This document shows, one piece after another, positions 32,092 through 42,640 of a DNA stretch of 64,000 nucleotides (within the stretch, counting starts at the first letter, position 1; each line of letters begins with the position of its first letter). The stretch covers positions 21,202,110-21,266,109 of the forward strand of contig CM037777.1 of assembly GCA_021229015.1 (NCBI GenBank), in the 5' to 3' direction. Under the pieces are notes generated by a model, which worked only from the letters and a program-made list of their open reading frames with translations, did no database searches and was not told where the DNA came from. Source of the stretch: Solen grandis. Taxonomy: Eukaryota; Mollusca; Bivalvia; Adapedonta; Solenidae. A program made the position numbers and the translations under genes.

Positions 32092-32699
32092 CTTAAAATA
32101 AATGCTCTAGCTTACAATTTTTTTGGAAGAATTTTCCGTGTACGATTTTTTCGTAGTTACTTCAAATTTGCTACATTTTTTTGAATACGATACTCCAAAT
32201 GCAGTTTTCTTAAGTTACCATAGAATACCACAATTGTTGACTGGGCACTATTAAAACCAGGTAAATGTAAAACTGTACCCACTCTCTGATTACTATGTGT
32301 CCTAAAACAATACCTTTGTCGATATATCAGAATTTTAACATTTCTGGTTTTAACAGCGAATAGTTTGAAATCTTAATGTCAATGACAGCAATCAACATAA
32401 TACATATAACGTCAAATAAGGCATATCTCCGCCTTGTTGACGATTGTTAACAGAAGTAACTATGGAAAGCACGTTTCATGTGCAGTTGTTTTCATCTATA
32501 ATCCTTTTAATTACAGAGGCGTATCATCCAGCACAAAATTATGCGGTGCAAAAGTATAATGAACGTATTTAATGAGCTAGATGTATAGTATAGTGAAGCC
32601 GCAATAATTTATAAAGTGTGCTTTATCAAATACATATGTCCATGTTCTGGAACCGCTTTTAAAAATTTATTGTGATGTAGTCCTTTGATATTTCAGTAC

Positions 32700-32815
32700 A
32701 CTACATGACCTTTCAGCTAGCTAGCCGTAGGTAAGGTCGGTCATTCTAACCGAGTGCCCGGTAATCTTCCGTCCGAAATAAGCTATAGGACTGAAATACA
32801 GCCACAGTAACGGTA
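32700..32815 (+). mobile_element. Decayed SINE body
   Basis: CAGCTAGCTAGCCGTAGGTA, AGGTCGGTCATTCTAACCG and CTGAAATACAGCCACAGTAA follow the body and tail of the SINE family with many changes. No head or target duplication was found. Confidence 0.5.
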
Positions 32816-32852
32816 CCGTCCAAAACAGAAACAATAATGGAAACAAAGTAAA

Positions 32853-35300
32853 ACTAGAACCGCAAGCGGTATCTCGGTTTTCGCTTTTAACCTAATCAAC
32901 TTGAACACTTTATTTCAACTCAACCACAATTTTCAATATGAAACAGAACGAAAAGATTTTTGAAGACCTACTCTCATTTGCACAGTTTTTTTTTTCGGCG
33001 TAGCTGTATAAAATCGATTTCGATGTTTATTTTTAGACCAAAATCCCCCCTGCAAATCTGCAGAAGTGGACTCGCCCACTTTAACCTGTTGATCATGTAG
33101 TATGCGGAGGAGGTGGAAGTTAACCCATATATTATAATTAACACATACGTTCCTATCAATTAGGGGGTCTTACTTTATCAATACGTATCTAACCAACAAA
33201 CATTATGAATCTTACATATACAATAACATACCTTTGACCCCTTTTTGTAATAAGTAAACTTAACCATGTCAGTGTGTACAGAATGTATATAAATAGACTG
33301 CATGATCACTATTTTAAGAATACATCTGGGTTCCCGGTAATACAGTCTATTATTAGAATATTTTTTAAAGATATTTCTTGTTTGCAATGTTAGAACATTC
33401 AAACTCTTCTAGCGCAAATATTTTCCCATACCCTGTCCCTTGAAATCCATCACAATCTGTGGTGCTGTCAACAAGGAACAAAATGCTGAAAACCGCATTT
33501 CAATCAGACTTTAACGTTTTGAGTTATAAGCAAAAGAGTGATTTAAAGCAAAACGCCCTCTAGCGGCAAAATTAGAAACAAAATTGCAAAAACAGCAATT
33601 AGTTCAAACAAGTATATAAGTCGCACTAGTTGAACATTCTTTTTCTTATATATCACAACTTGAAGCATAAAAACTGATTAACAATTATTCCAAAAAAGGA
33701 TCAAACTTTGGACTGCCGTAAAATGAACAAATCAAGTCCGATCTTCAAAAACTAAACATCACTGGAAAGAGCTCCTCAAGAACTGAAACCTTTGTTATAT
33801 ACTCTCATTGAAATATTTTTAGATTTGGAGCATTTTGTGGCCGAATAAAAACACAATAATCGTAATATGACCTTGACCTTTTCAATTCTTTTTTATTTTT
33901 TGAATTGTGAGGCCCTTTCAAACATAACAATTCATATCGTGTGAAAATTTCATGAAGAATGAACAGAAAATAAAGTCAGGAGCGACAAAAACATGTTTTT
34001 GAAATTTTAATTTTTCCTAACATTTAGTGAAGTTTGACCGTTTCTAGAGGACAAACCACGCATTTCCTTAATTCGCCACCCCATATATTTTGTGTGTATA
34101 CGTCTTTCAAATGGTATGCCGGAGACAGAATTCTTCTATCTGATCTCTAACAAAAACGGATAGGTTTTTCGTAGACCTACCCTCATTTGCACATTTTTTT
34201 TTTTTTTTTGCAAGGTTCGAACATTCAACCTTCCGTAGCTCAAAAGCTTTCAGCCACACGGACCCTCGAATCCTAGCATATGTTATTTTGGCTTTCAACA
34301 GGGAACAGAATGCAAAAAACCGCATTCGAATCGGACTTCAACTTTTTGAGTTATAAGAAAAAGAATGATTTCAAGAAAAGCGCCCCCTAGCGGCAAAATG
34401 AGAAAGAAAATTGATTAAAATTTTACTGTTAGGTACCTAGCAAAGCAGAAAATAGTTCAAGTATACTAGTCGCACAAGTCAAACTTTTTATTCTTATGTA
34501 TCAGAATTTGAAGCATAAAACCTGATTTACAATTATTCAAAAAAAAAAAAAAAAAAGGATCAAACTTTGGACTGCCGTAATATGACCAAATCAAGTCCGA
34601 TCTTCAAAAACTAACCATCAATGGAAAGGGCTCTTGAGGAACTAAAACTTTTGTCCATATACTCTTAATGAAATATTTTTAGTTTTGGAGCTATGTGGGG
34701 CCGAATAAAAACACAATAATCGTAATATGACCTTGACCTTTTCATTTATTTTTTAAATTTTTAATCGTGACGCCCTTTCCCACATAACAATGCCTAACTT
34801 GTGAAAATTTCATGAAGAATGAACCAAAAAAAAGGAGCACAAAAAACTTTTTAAATTTTAATTTTTCCTAAAATTTAGTGAAGTTTGACCGTATGCAGAG
34901 GACAAACCATGCATTTCTTAAATTCGCCACCCCATATATTTTGTGCTGATATGTCTTGCAAATCATTTGCAGCAAACAGAACTCTTCTATCTAATCTCTA
35001 ACAAAAATGGATAGGTTTTTCGTAGACCTACCCTCATTTGCACAGTTTTTTTGCGAGGTTCGAACATTCAACCTTCTGTAGCTCAAAAACTTTTTGTGAC
35101 ACCTACCCTCGAAACCTATCATATTTTATGAGGCTATCAACATGAAACACAATGCGAAAAACCGCATTTGAATCGGACCTCAAATAACTGAGTTATTAGC
35201 CATTAATAAATTTCATACAAAACGCCCCCTAGCGGGAAAAGTAAGACATAAATGAAAATTTTCTCAACGTTAGGATCATCTTCAAATACGTGGTAAAAAA
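32853..35300 (+). mobile_element. Family-C element, ~820-840-bp monomers, right end missing
   Basis: It begins CTAGAACCGCAAGCGGTATC, TCGGTTTTCGC. Long monomers are marked by GACCTACYCTCATTTGCACA at 32968, 34185 and 35027, and by ACGCCCYCTAGCGG. A ~390-bp segment at about 32998-33386 is absent from the equivalent place of the 40.8-kb copy and is probably an insertion. The GGCGAAAACC palindromic end is not present. After ~35300 come two poly-A tracts (35363-35396, 35532-35562). Confidence 0.7.
32998..33386. other. Unidentified insertion in the family-C copy
   Basis: Flanks CACAGTTTTTTTTT and TTTGCAATGTTAGAACATTC are contiguous in the 40.95-kb copy apart from a T-run. The insert includes CAAATCTGCAGAAGTGGACT and lacks coding signal. 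Exact edges are hidden in T/A-rich sequence. Confidence 0.4.
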
Positions 35301-35364
35301 TTTTAAAATTTATAAATTGGTTTTTATCACGGATTTGCCGTTAAAAAAAAGGGTTAGAAAAATA

Positions 35365-35401
<37 letters not shown>

Positions 35402-35530
35402 TAAATTTGGCTATCTCAACTTACATAATAAGGAGACTACACTAAATCCCGAGCAATTTTTAAGGAATATATTTACCCTGCTTGTCACTACCTTATTCCT
35501 TCTCGTATACCATCAAAATTCACAACCGAC

Positions 35531-35565
<35 letters not shown>

Positions 35566-35637
35566 ATCATCACAAACGTTTTAGCCATTTGCTATTAAAA
35601 CCATTTCTTATTCTGTATGAAAGTAGAAATCTATCAA

Positions 35638-36150
35638 AGAATAGAATATTGATTAAAAGAAACCTCAACAGTCGGAAGACTTCATATGATGTCTAAACGA
35701 TCATATAAAATACAGTATTTATCATGTATTACAATAAAATATTTCAAACATAACTGATCCCAGCACAGTAGGTGAATATAAACAATGTTAATAAGTTAAC
35801 GTTAACGAGTGTAAAAATAAGTTTGTTATAAACACCAAATTCTTTAATGAAAGCGGTTAAAGTATCAGTAGAAACGGTATTGAAAAGCTCTAACATAGTT
35901 GTTACATTATTCTAATAAGACTCAATCTACACAATCAGTTAAAATATGTTGAATAATATACGGTTCCTGACGAGGAATACATAGAGGTTGAACCTCATGA
36001 TTTAAAAGAAAAGAATGTGTCAAACGACTGTGTCAATTCAACAACGATAATTAACACATTCTTCCCTATGCACAGCGCGGAAAAAATAGTTAAAATGTTC
36101 TCAATTTATTATACTGAGCATTATCCCAACTAGTTTGCCATTTGCATTGG
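35638..36150 (-). mobile_element. I-like LINE 3' end, truncated (copy 1 of a tandem trio)
   Basis: Starting at the (GAATA)n tail, the 3' UTR phrases (GATGTCTAAACGATCATAT, TTCAAACATAACTGATCCC) and the C-terminal coding region follow, up to the RNase-H-downstream part. A new tail begins at 36151. The copy is 5'-truncated and frameshifted. Confidence 0.7.
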
Positions 36151-36550
36151 ATAGAATAGAATAGATTATTGATTTAAAGACACCTTAACAGTCGAAAGAC
36201 GTCATATAGTGTCTAAACGATCATATAAAAAACATCAATATTTATCATGTATTACATTAAAATATTTCAAACACAACTGATCCCAGTACAGTAGGTGAAT
36301 ATAAACAAGTTTAATAAGTTAACGATAACGAGTGTAAAAATAAAAGTTTGTTATAAACACCAAATTCTTTAATGAAAGCGATTAAAGTATCAGTAGAAAC
36401 GGTATTGAAAAGCTCTAACATAGTTGTTACTATTCTAATTCTAATAAAGACTAAAATCTACACAATCAATTAAAATATGTTTAATAGTATAGGCTCCTGA
36501 AAAGGAATACAGAAAGGTTGAACCTCACGATTTAAAAGGTAAGAGTGAGT
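36151..36550 (-). mobile_element. I-like LINE 3' end, truncated (copy 2 of the trio)
   Basis: The order is the same as in the previous copy, beginning TAGAATAGAATAGATTATTG. It ends abruptly near 36550 in GTAAGAGTGAG, where a third copy begins without its own tail. The copy-to-copy join suggests insertion of one copy into another, or local duplication. Confidence 0.65.
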
Positions 36551-36641
36551 TATATACACCAATTTCTTAAATAAAAGCGACCAAAGTATCAACAGAAACG
36601 GTTTTGAAAAGCTCTAAGTTAGCAGTTACATTAAAATAATG

Positions 36642-36955
36642 TTTGTTTGTTTCTTGGGTTTTACGGCCCACCGACAGTATTTCAGCCATTTGAAGACGAT
36701 GTATATATGAGGCAGATAAAGTGCTGCCACACTGCAGTATCACGCCGTAGACACGTGGCATGATATCAAACCCAGTCACATTATCCTGACACCGGGCCAA
36801 CCAGTCCTGCAACTACCCTTATATGCTGAAGGCCAAAGCAAGGGAGCTATAACAGTAACATTTTTTACGACTTTGGTATGTCGCGGCCGGGGATCAAACC
36901 TACGACCTCCCGCTCCCAAGGCGGACGCTCTAACCACTCGGCCACCGGGGACGGT
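36642..36955 (-). mobile_element. Second SINE family, complete, 11-bp target duplication
   Basis: On the minus strand the head CCCGGTGGCCGAGTGGTTAG, GGTCGTAGGTTTGATCCCCG (A and B boxes of a tRNA-type promoter) is followed by a ~200-bp body. The 3' end is GAAATACTGTCGGTGGGCCG with an (AAAC)n tail. TTAAAATAATG lies at 36631-36641 and 36956-36966. The tail motif CTGAAATACTGTCG is shared with the other SINE family, consistent with use of the same LINE partner. Confidence 0.88.
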
Positions 36956-37216
36956 TTAAAATAATGTCCTGATAAGATTCAAATCTACACAGCCAATTAA
37001 AATATGTTAAATAGTATACTGTTCCTGACAAGGAATACAGAAAGGTTGAACCTCACGATTTAAAAGATAAGAGTGAGTCAAACGACTGTGTCCAACTTGA
37101 CAACGATTAATAACACATTCTTCCCCTTGCACAGTGCGGGAAGCCGGACTCCAAAGTCCTAAAAATGATTGAACTGTTCTCAATTTATTAAACTGAGCAT
37201 TGTCCCAAACAGTTTG

Positions 37217-37795
37217 CTATTTGCCCTGAATAAGTTTATTAATAAAGGGTTTGAAATCTGTATAAGGGATATTAATGTCAGCTTCATTCATATCGGAAGC
37301 TGCCTTCACAGCGCGATCAGCTTGTTCGTTCTCACGAATTCCCATATGACTAGGAATCCAACAGAAAATAATTTCTTTCGTCAAAGAAAAGGTATGGTAC
37401 TTAATAAGAATATCTTGAAGGAGAGGATTGGAAAAAAAAATAATAGACTGTAAAACTGACAGAAAATATAATGATTTTGTCAGCTGGCCTAAAGGAAAAG
37501 ACATCTATTCTAGTTCAATAGCCTTAGCCTCAGCAGAGAATAAGGAAGTGCCATCTGGTAGACAATATCTTGTGTAAAAATAATTAATCACTGCACAGCT
37601 GGTCGTTTTACCATCTTTTGAGTCATCGGTATACATTTCGTAATGATTATTGTAGACAGATCGGACTTCATTAAATTTTGATCGAAACACAATTTGATCA
37701 GTATTTGATTTCTTAGAATTAAGAAGACTAAGGTTTACTACAGGTTTCTTCATTGTCCACGGTGGAATACGTGAAAGTGTTTTGTTTTTAATCAA
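37217..37795 (-). pseudogene. LINE ORF2 RNase H domain, frameshifted
   Basis: The first frame (37795-37505) has YEMYTDDSKDG, the opening Asp motif of RNase H, and LFSAEAKAIELE with its Glu. The second (37504-37217) has IIFCWIPSHMGIRENEQAD, the final His/Asp motif. The middle Asp segment is damaged. RNase H removes element RNA after first-strand synthesis. A frame break and loss of the middle motif make it inactive. Confidence 0.75.
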
Positions 37796-38410
37796 GTTAT
37801 ATCCATGTCTAGCTCTGATAAAAGATGTTCAAAACGTAAACCAAGTGGTTTTATTACTTTTGATTTACTTTCATAACGAGATTTATAGTATGGATCAAAA
37901 ACAACATTGAAGGCAGGATTGTCAGGACATGATTTAAGTTTCGTTAAATACTGGAGGGTTAACTTTTCTCTTCGAGAGTATAAGGATGGCTCGTTGGAAG
38001 CAACGTATAAACTTTGAACAGGTGAAGTTTTGAAAGCACCAAAGGCGAAACGCAGAACCTGGTGATGAATAGTGTCTAATATTTGAATATTGGTTTTTCT
38101 GACTGAACCATAATCGATACAACCATAGACCAATTTTGAATGAATAAAACATCTATATAAATTTAAAAAGAACTTTTGTATCTGCACCCCAATCAGTGTG
38201 TGCAACAACTCTCAATAACTTAATGCTTTTAAATATTATTAAGGTATTTTATATGGGGAATAATCGTTTAGATTTAGAAAATTTAAAGCCGTTTTCTGTT
38301 GCCCATTTATGGATTTTATTTAGGCATTGTTGAAGTTGACGCTCGATGGTGTTCATACTTTTAGAGCGATAACAAATTAAAAAGTCATTAACGTAAAGAA
38401 AATACTAAAT
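37792..38410 (-). pseudogene. LINE ORF2 reverse transcriptase, C-terminal part
   Basis: The sequence around 38395-38380 reads YVNDF where active RTs have YxDD, so one catalytic Asp is Asn. It is followed by MNTIERQLQQCLNKIHKW (the thumb-side helix) and, after a frame change, a 138-codon frame with LVYGCIDYGS and the linker to RNase H. Upstream fingers and palm are absent. Confidence 0.7.
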
Positions 38411-39736
38411 TAATTGGTATTACAGACTTCATTATGAGCTTATGCTTACAGAAATGTTAAAAGCAATTATTGGAAGACCCCTCTTGGTCTTTATATTTTG
38501 TGGCGGCGTATATTGTGGCATCACTGGCACTCTTGTTTAAAAATAAACGGGGAGTAATTTCTTATATCCGCAGTGAGTTAGATATTTACATTGCATTCCG
38601 CCGTATTCACTCTGACATGACGGGTCTGAATCCTTACTGTAGGAAACACGGAACTTATTCTCAGAAATTCCTGTAAATGGTCCAAATGCGGCATGCCTCG
38701 TTCTGCAATAAACCGTTTTAAAAAAAGTGGTGCCGTTTTTTTTTTCTCCACATTTTTATCATTATTTATTGGTATGGTATATTTTAGATGTATGAAACAA
38801 GATGTTATTTTCGTAGCCGCAACATTATTTACGCGAAAATAGCTATCTTTCATTATCTATACCGACCTATTATGGCACTGGTTTTATTCATACTCGCCAG
38901 AAAGTCTGTAAAAAGGATGTGTCGACAACTATAGAATTGAAAACAATGCTGCCACACTGCAGTATCACGCCGTAGCCATGTGGCATGGTACTACACTCAG
39001 TCACATTATCCTGACAATGGGCCTTGTCCTAGATGCTGAGCGCAAATTAAGAGAGCTATACCAGTACTATTTTTATGTCTTTAGTATGTCGCGGCCAATA
39101 CTCACGAATGTTCTCGCAATGTTGAAAAGTACCGACTCAAAATTCAAGGCAGGGTTTCCCCTGGAATTCCGAATGTGAACGGTGACAGTATACGGTATAA
39201 TGCCGTTTGACGCAATTTTGATGACAATATTTGTATTGGTTTTGCTTATATCAAGCGGAGTTTTCAACGAATACGAAATTGTCTGAAAATTTAGATATTG
39301 TCCAGGTCTTCCGCGTGCATGACGGAAAGCGATTTAGATACATTTAAGAATAGAATGTTATAGGAAATACTGCAGAAAAAAATGATTTGCATTTTAAAAT
39401 AAATTTTAATATGTTGCAAAATCATAATCGTATATATCTGTACAATCATTAAATAAAACATGCATTCGCGTCAAGAACTTTCGGTATATATATATATATA
39501 TATATATAGCACATAAAAAAGTAAATCCATATAATGTCTGCGGATTAACTGAACGGTAGAGAGATTATAAGATTTTCCAGTCATATTAGCCCTCCGGAAT
39601 CTTTTGATGTTGCAAGTTGAAAAAGAAATTCAGCTGAAAATGACTCCCCAAAGAAACGCAAATTGCCATATGAATATAGTTTAGTGATACGATCATTTTA
39701 CCATCATGAAATTAAAAGCGTAATTGGTGCCGTTTA
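38411..39736. other. Mixed stretch: SINE remnant, (TA)n, no gene
   Basis: At 38943-39095 a partial copy of the second SINE family is seen (GCTGCCACACTGCAGTATCA, TAGTATGTCGCGGCC), in the minus orientation. A (TA)n run lies at 39486-39508. Open frames at 38470-38853 and 38978-39267 have no recognised domain. Confidence 0.5.
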
Positions 39737-39960
39737 GAATAGAATATTGATTTAAAGACACCTCGACAGTCGAAAGACGTCATATGGTATCCAAACTTAC
39801 AATATAATATTTCAAATACAACAATGATTCCCGCACAGCAACTGAATGTAAACAAGTTTAATATGTTACGAACGTAAAAATCAAAGTTTGTTATATATAC
39901 AAATGTCTTTAATAAAAGCGATCAGAGTATTAACAGAAACGGTACTGAAAAGCTCTTTAT
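39737..39960 (-). mobile_element. I-like LINE 3' end, short
   Basis: (GAATA)n tail, GACACCTCGACAGTCGAAAG, CGCACAGCAACTGAATGTAA and the end of the coding region, truncated near AAAAGCTCTTTA at 39960. Confidence 0.7.
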
Positions 39961-40710
39961 CACAGAATAAATACCGATAAAGGTAAAGGGCAGACATGGT
40001 GAGTAAAGATTACTTGGAAAAATCATTGTTTGTGCACTTTCTTAACACTTTTTTCCATCACGCTTCAGCAGGTGACCCCTATTTCAATGAACACTCTTGC
40101 TGTTTCATTGACCCTTGTAAGTTCATACTTTCAATTGTGCCTAAATGAGTTAAATGCACTTAATCCAGTTTAGTATAAACAACTTGTGTCAATGATTCAA
40201 GGCAGAAAAGAAACATGATTACTTATCTGATTTAGGAATTACCCTTTTTGTATCATGTTAAAAGAAATACACTAAAGGAGATTGTACTTCTAGGGTGTTA
40301 ATAACTTATTAGGGTGATAAAATCTGGCATTATCTTTTTCATGTTGGGTTTGCTTGATAATAGTTCTCATCTTAGCTGGTGGAAATGGCCTCATTGTTTC
40401 AACAGCATCCTAAGTGAACACTCAAGATTATAGAGAGAGGATATTTTCAAAGCTATAGGCTATGTAATAAAGGGTAAGAGTGTTTTTTTATTAATGTGGG
40501 AACAGTAAAAATGTCTATTATATTATTTATTTTCACCAACTGAAAAAATATGTTAAAACATGGACATCATGTCTCTTAGTTCTAAAATGAAGATTACTAG
40601 AATATAAACCATTGTTAATATGTTGTGAAGGTTTTCGTTTTGAAATTTTACACACGGATGAATGTGTAATTATATACTAGTCAGTAGACCTAATAACTTC
40701 ATTACAGTAT
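39961..40710. other. Non-coding stretch upstream of a decayed coding region
   Basis: No repeat end or coding frame was recognised. It finishes with a pyrimidine-rich CTTCATTACAG at 40708, which could be a splice acceptor for the next feature. Confidence 0.4.
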
Positions 40711-40824
40711 GGCTATGTCAGATGAAGATGGGAAGAGATGTCTAAATTACTTGATGAACCATTCATTGATGAAATGGAAGCTGAAAAAGCAGCCGAGTTG
40801 CTGTTGCAATGCCAAATGTAATAG
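40711..40824 (+). pseudogene. Unrecognised coding-like segment, left half, cut by family C
   Basis: From ATG 40711 (MAMSDEDGK) the sequence looks coding. With one frame change at GATGGGAAG it gives EEMSKLLDEPFIDEMEAEKA and AAELLLQCQM, an acidic, helix-prone stretch. Without the change the same ATG frame stays open as a Cys-containing peptide to the element boundary. The family-C element starts at 40829. The right half appears to resume at 45772. I do not recognise the family. Confidence 0.35.
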
Positions 40825-41146
40825 TAACTAGAACCACAAGCGGTATCTCGGTTTTCGCTTTTAACCTAATCAACTTGAACACTTCATTTCAACTCAGCCA
40901 CAATTTTCAATATGAAACAGAACGAAAAGGTTTTTTGAAGAAGACCTACTCTCATTTTGCACAGTTTTTTTTTCTTTTTTTTTGTGCAATGTTAGAACAT
41001 TCAAACTTCTTGCGCAAATATTTTCCCATACATTCATCACATCACATTCATCAAATTCTGTGGTGCTGTCAACAAGGAACAAAATGCTGAAAACCACATT
41101 TCAATCAGACTTTAACGTTTTGAGTTATAAGCAAGAGTGATTTTAA

Positions 41147-41664
41147 GGTCTTCCCATCCTTATGGCGATCAATTTCATCAAATCCATGCATATAACTTAA
41201 CACTACACATGTATATAAGTTTTTAAAGAGACAAACAATGGTAATCTTAGGAGCAAATTGACATGTTATGATAAGTGACAGAAGTTTTTTTTATTACTTC
41301 CCCTCGATTATTTTGTTGCCATGGGTTATCTCCCCTGAATACTAAATAAAGTTTTCTCCATTTTCTATGGTAAAGTTTAGATTTTTTTTTCACGGAAATT
41401 GATACAAAATCATAAAATGCATCTTTCTACCATGAGGTTTTCTCATAAATCAAATTCAGTTTTTCATATTCATAGAAAATACATATTTTCCATAGGCTTC
41501 AATGTTAACTTATATGCGGATTATCTACCCCAAATTAGATAAAACTTGAAAAAACTCTTGGTGAAATATTTTTATTTTTGAATGTCTTCAAGGTGACAAA
41601 ATTTCATAGAAATATAACCATCAAATGGCAAGATATGAAATATGGCTATTAGGATGAGAAGACC
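41147..41664. mobile_element. 518-bp MITE with TTAA target duplication
   Basis: It is bounded by TTAA at 41143-41146 and 41665-41668. Termini GGTCTTCCCATCCTTATGGC and (reverse) GGTCTTCTCATCCTAATAGC form a ~20-bp inverted repeat. The corresponding site in the 33.5-kb family-C copy (GTGATTTAAAGCAAAACG) lacks the insert and contains a single TTAA. TTAA with GG termini fits Kolobok or piggyBac-type mobilisation. Confidence 0.85.
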
Positions 41665-42640
41665 TTAAGCAAAACGCCCTTTAGCGGTAAAATGAGAAAC
41701 AAAATTGCAAAAACAGCAAATAGTTCAAACAAGTATATAAGTCGCACTAGTTGAACATTCTTTTTCTTATATATCACAATTTGAAGCATAAAAACTGATT
41801 TACATTTATTCCAAAAAAGGATCAAACTTTGAACTGCCGTATAATGACCAAATCAAGTCCAATCTTCAAAAACTAAACATCACTGGAAAGAGCTCTTTAA
41901 GAACTAAAACTTTTGTTCATATACTCTCAATGAAATATTTTTAGTTTTGGAGCTTTTTGTGGCCGAATAAAAACACAATAATCGTAATATGACCTTAACC
42001 TTTTCTTTTAATTGTGAGACCCTTTCAAAACAAACAAAACATAACGTGTGAAAATTTCATGACGAATAAACAAAAAATAAAGTCAGGAGCGACAAAAAAC
42101 ATGTTTTTGGAATTTTAATTTTTCCTAAATTTAAGTGAAATTTGACGGTTTCTCGAGGACAAACCACGCATTTCTTAAATTCGCCGACCCATATATTTTG
42201 TGTGTATAGGTCTTTCAAATGGTATGCAGGAGACGGAATTCTTCTATCTGATCTCTAACAAAAACAGATAGGTTTTTCGTAGACTTCCCTAATTTGCAGT
42301 TTTTTTGCGAGGAACGAACATTCAACCTTCCGTAGCTCAAGAGCTTTCAGCCACATGGACCCTCGAATCTATCATATGTTATAAGGCTATCAACAGGGAA
42401 CAGAATGCAAAAAAAAAAACGCATTCGATTTGGACTTTTTGAGTTATAAGCAAAAGAATGATTTCAAAAAAAAGCGTCCCCCAGCGGCAAAATGAGAAAA
42501 AAAATTGATTAAAATTTTACCATTAGGTACCTAGCAATGCAGCAAATAGTTCAATCAAGTATACTAGTCGCACAAGTCAAACTTTTTATTCTTATGTATC
42601 AGAATTTGAAGCATAAAACCTGATTTACAATTATTCCAAA

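Larger units (their letters stand above)
36551..38410 (-). mobile_element. I-like LINE: RT end, RNase H and 3' region (copy 3)
   Basis: Minus-strand frames give the end of reverse transcriptase (38410-37792), RNase H (37795-37217, two frames) and the following C-terminal region, interrupted by a SINE at 36642. It is 5'-truncated just upstream of the RT active site. The 3' UTR is missing at the left, where it meets copy 2. Confidence 0.75.
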
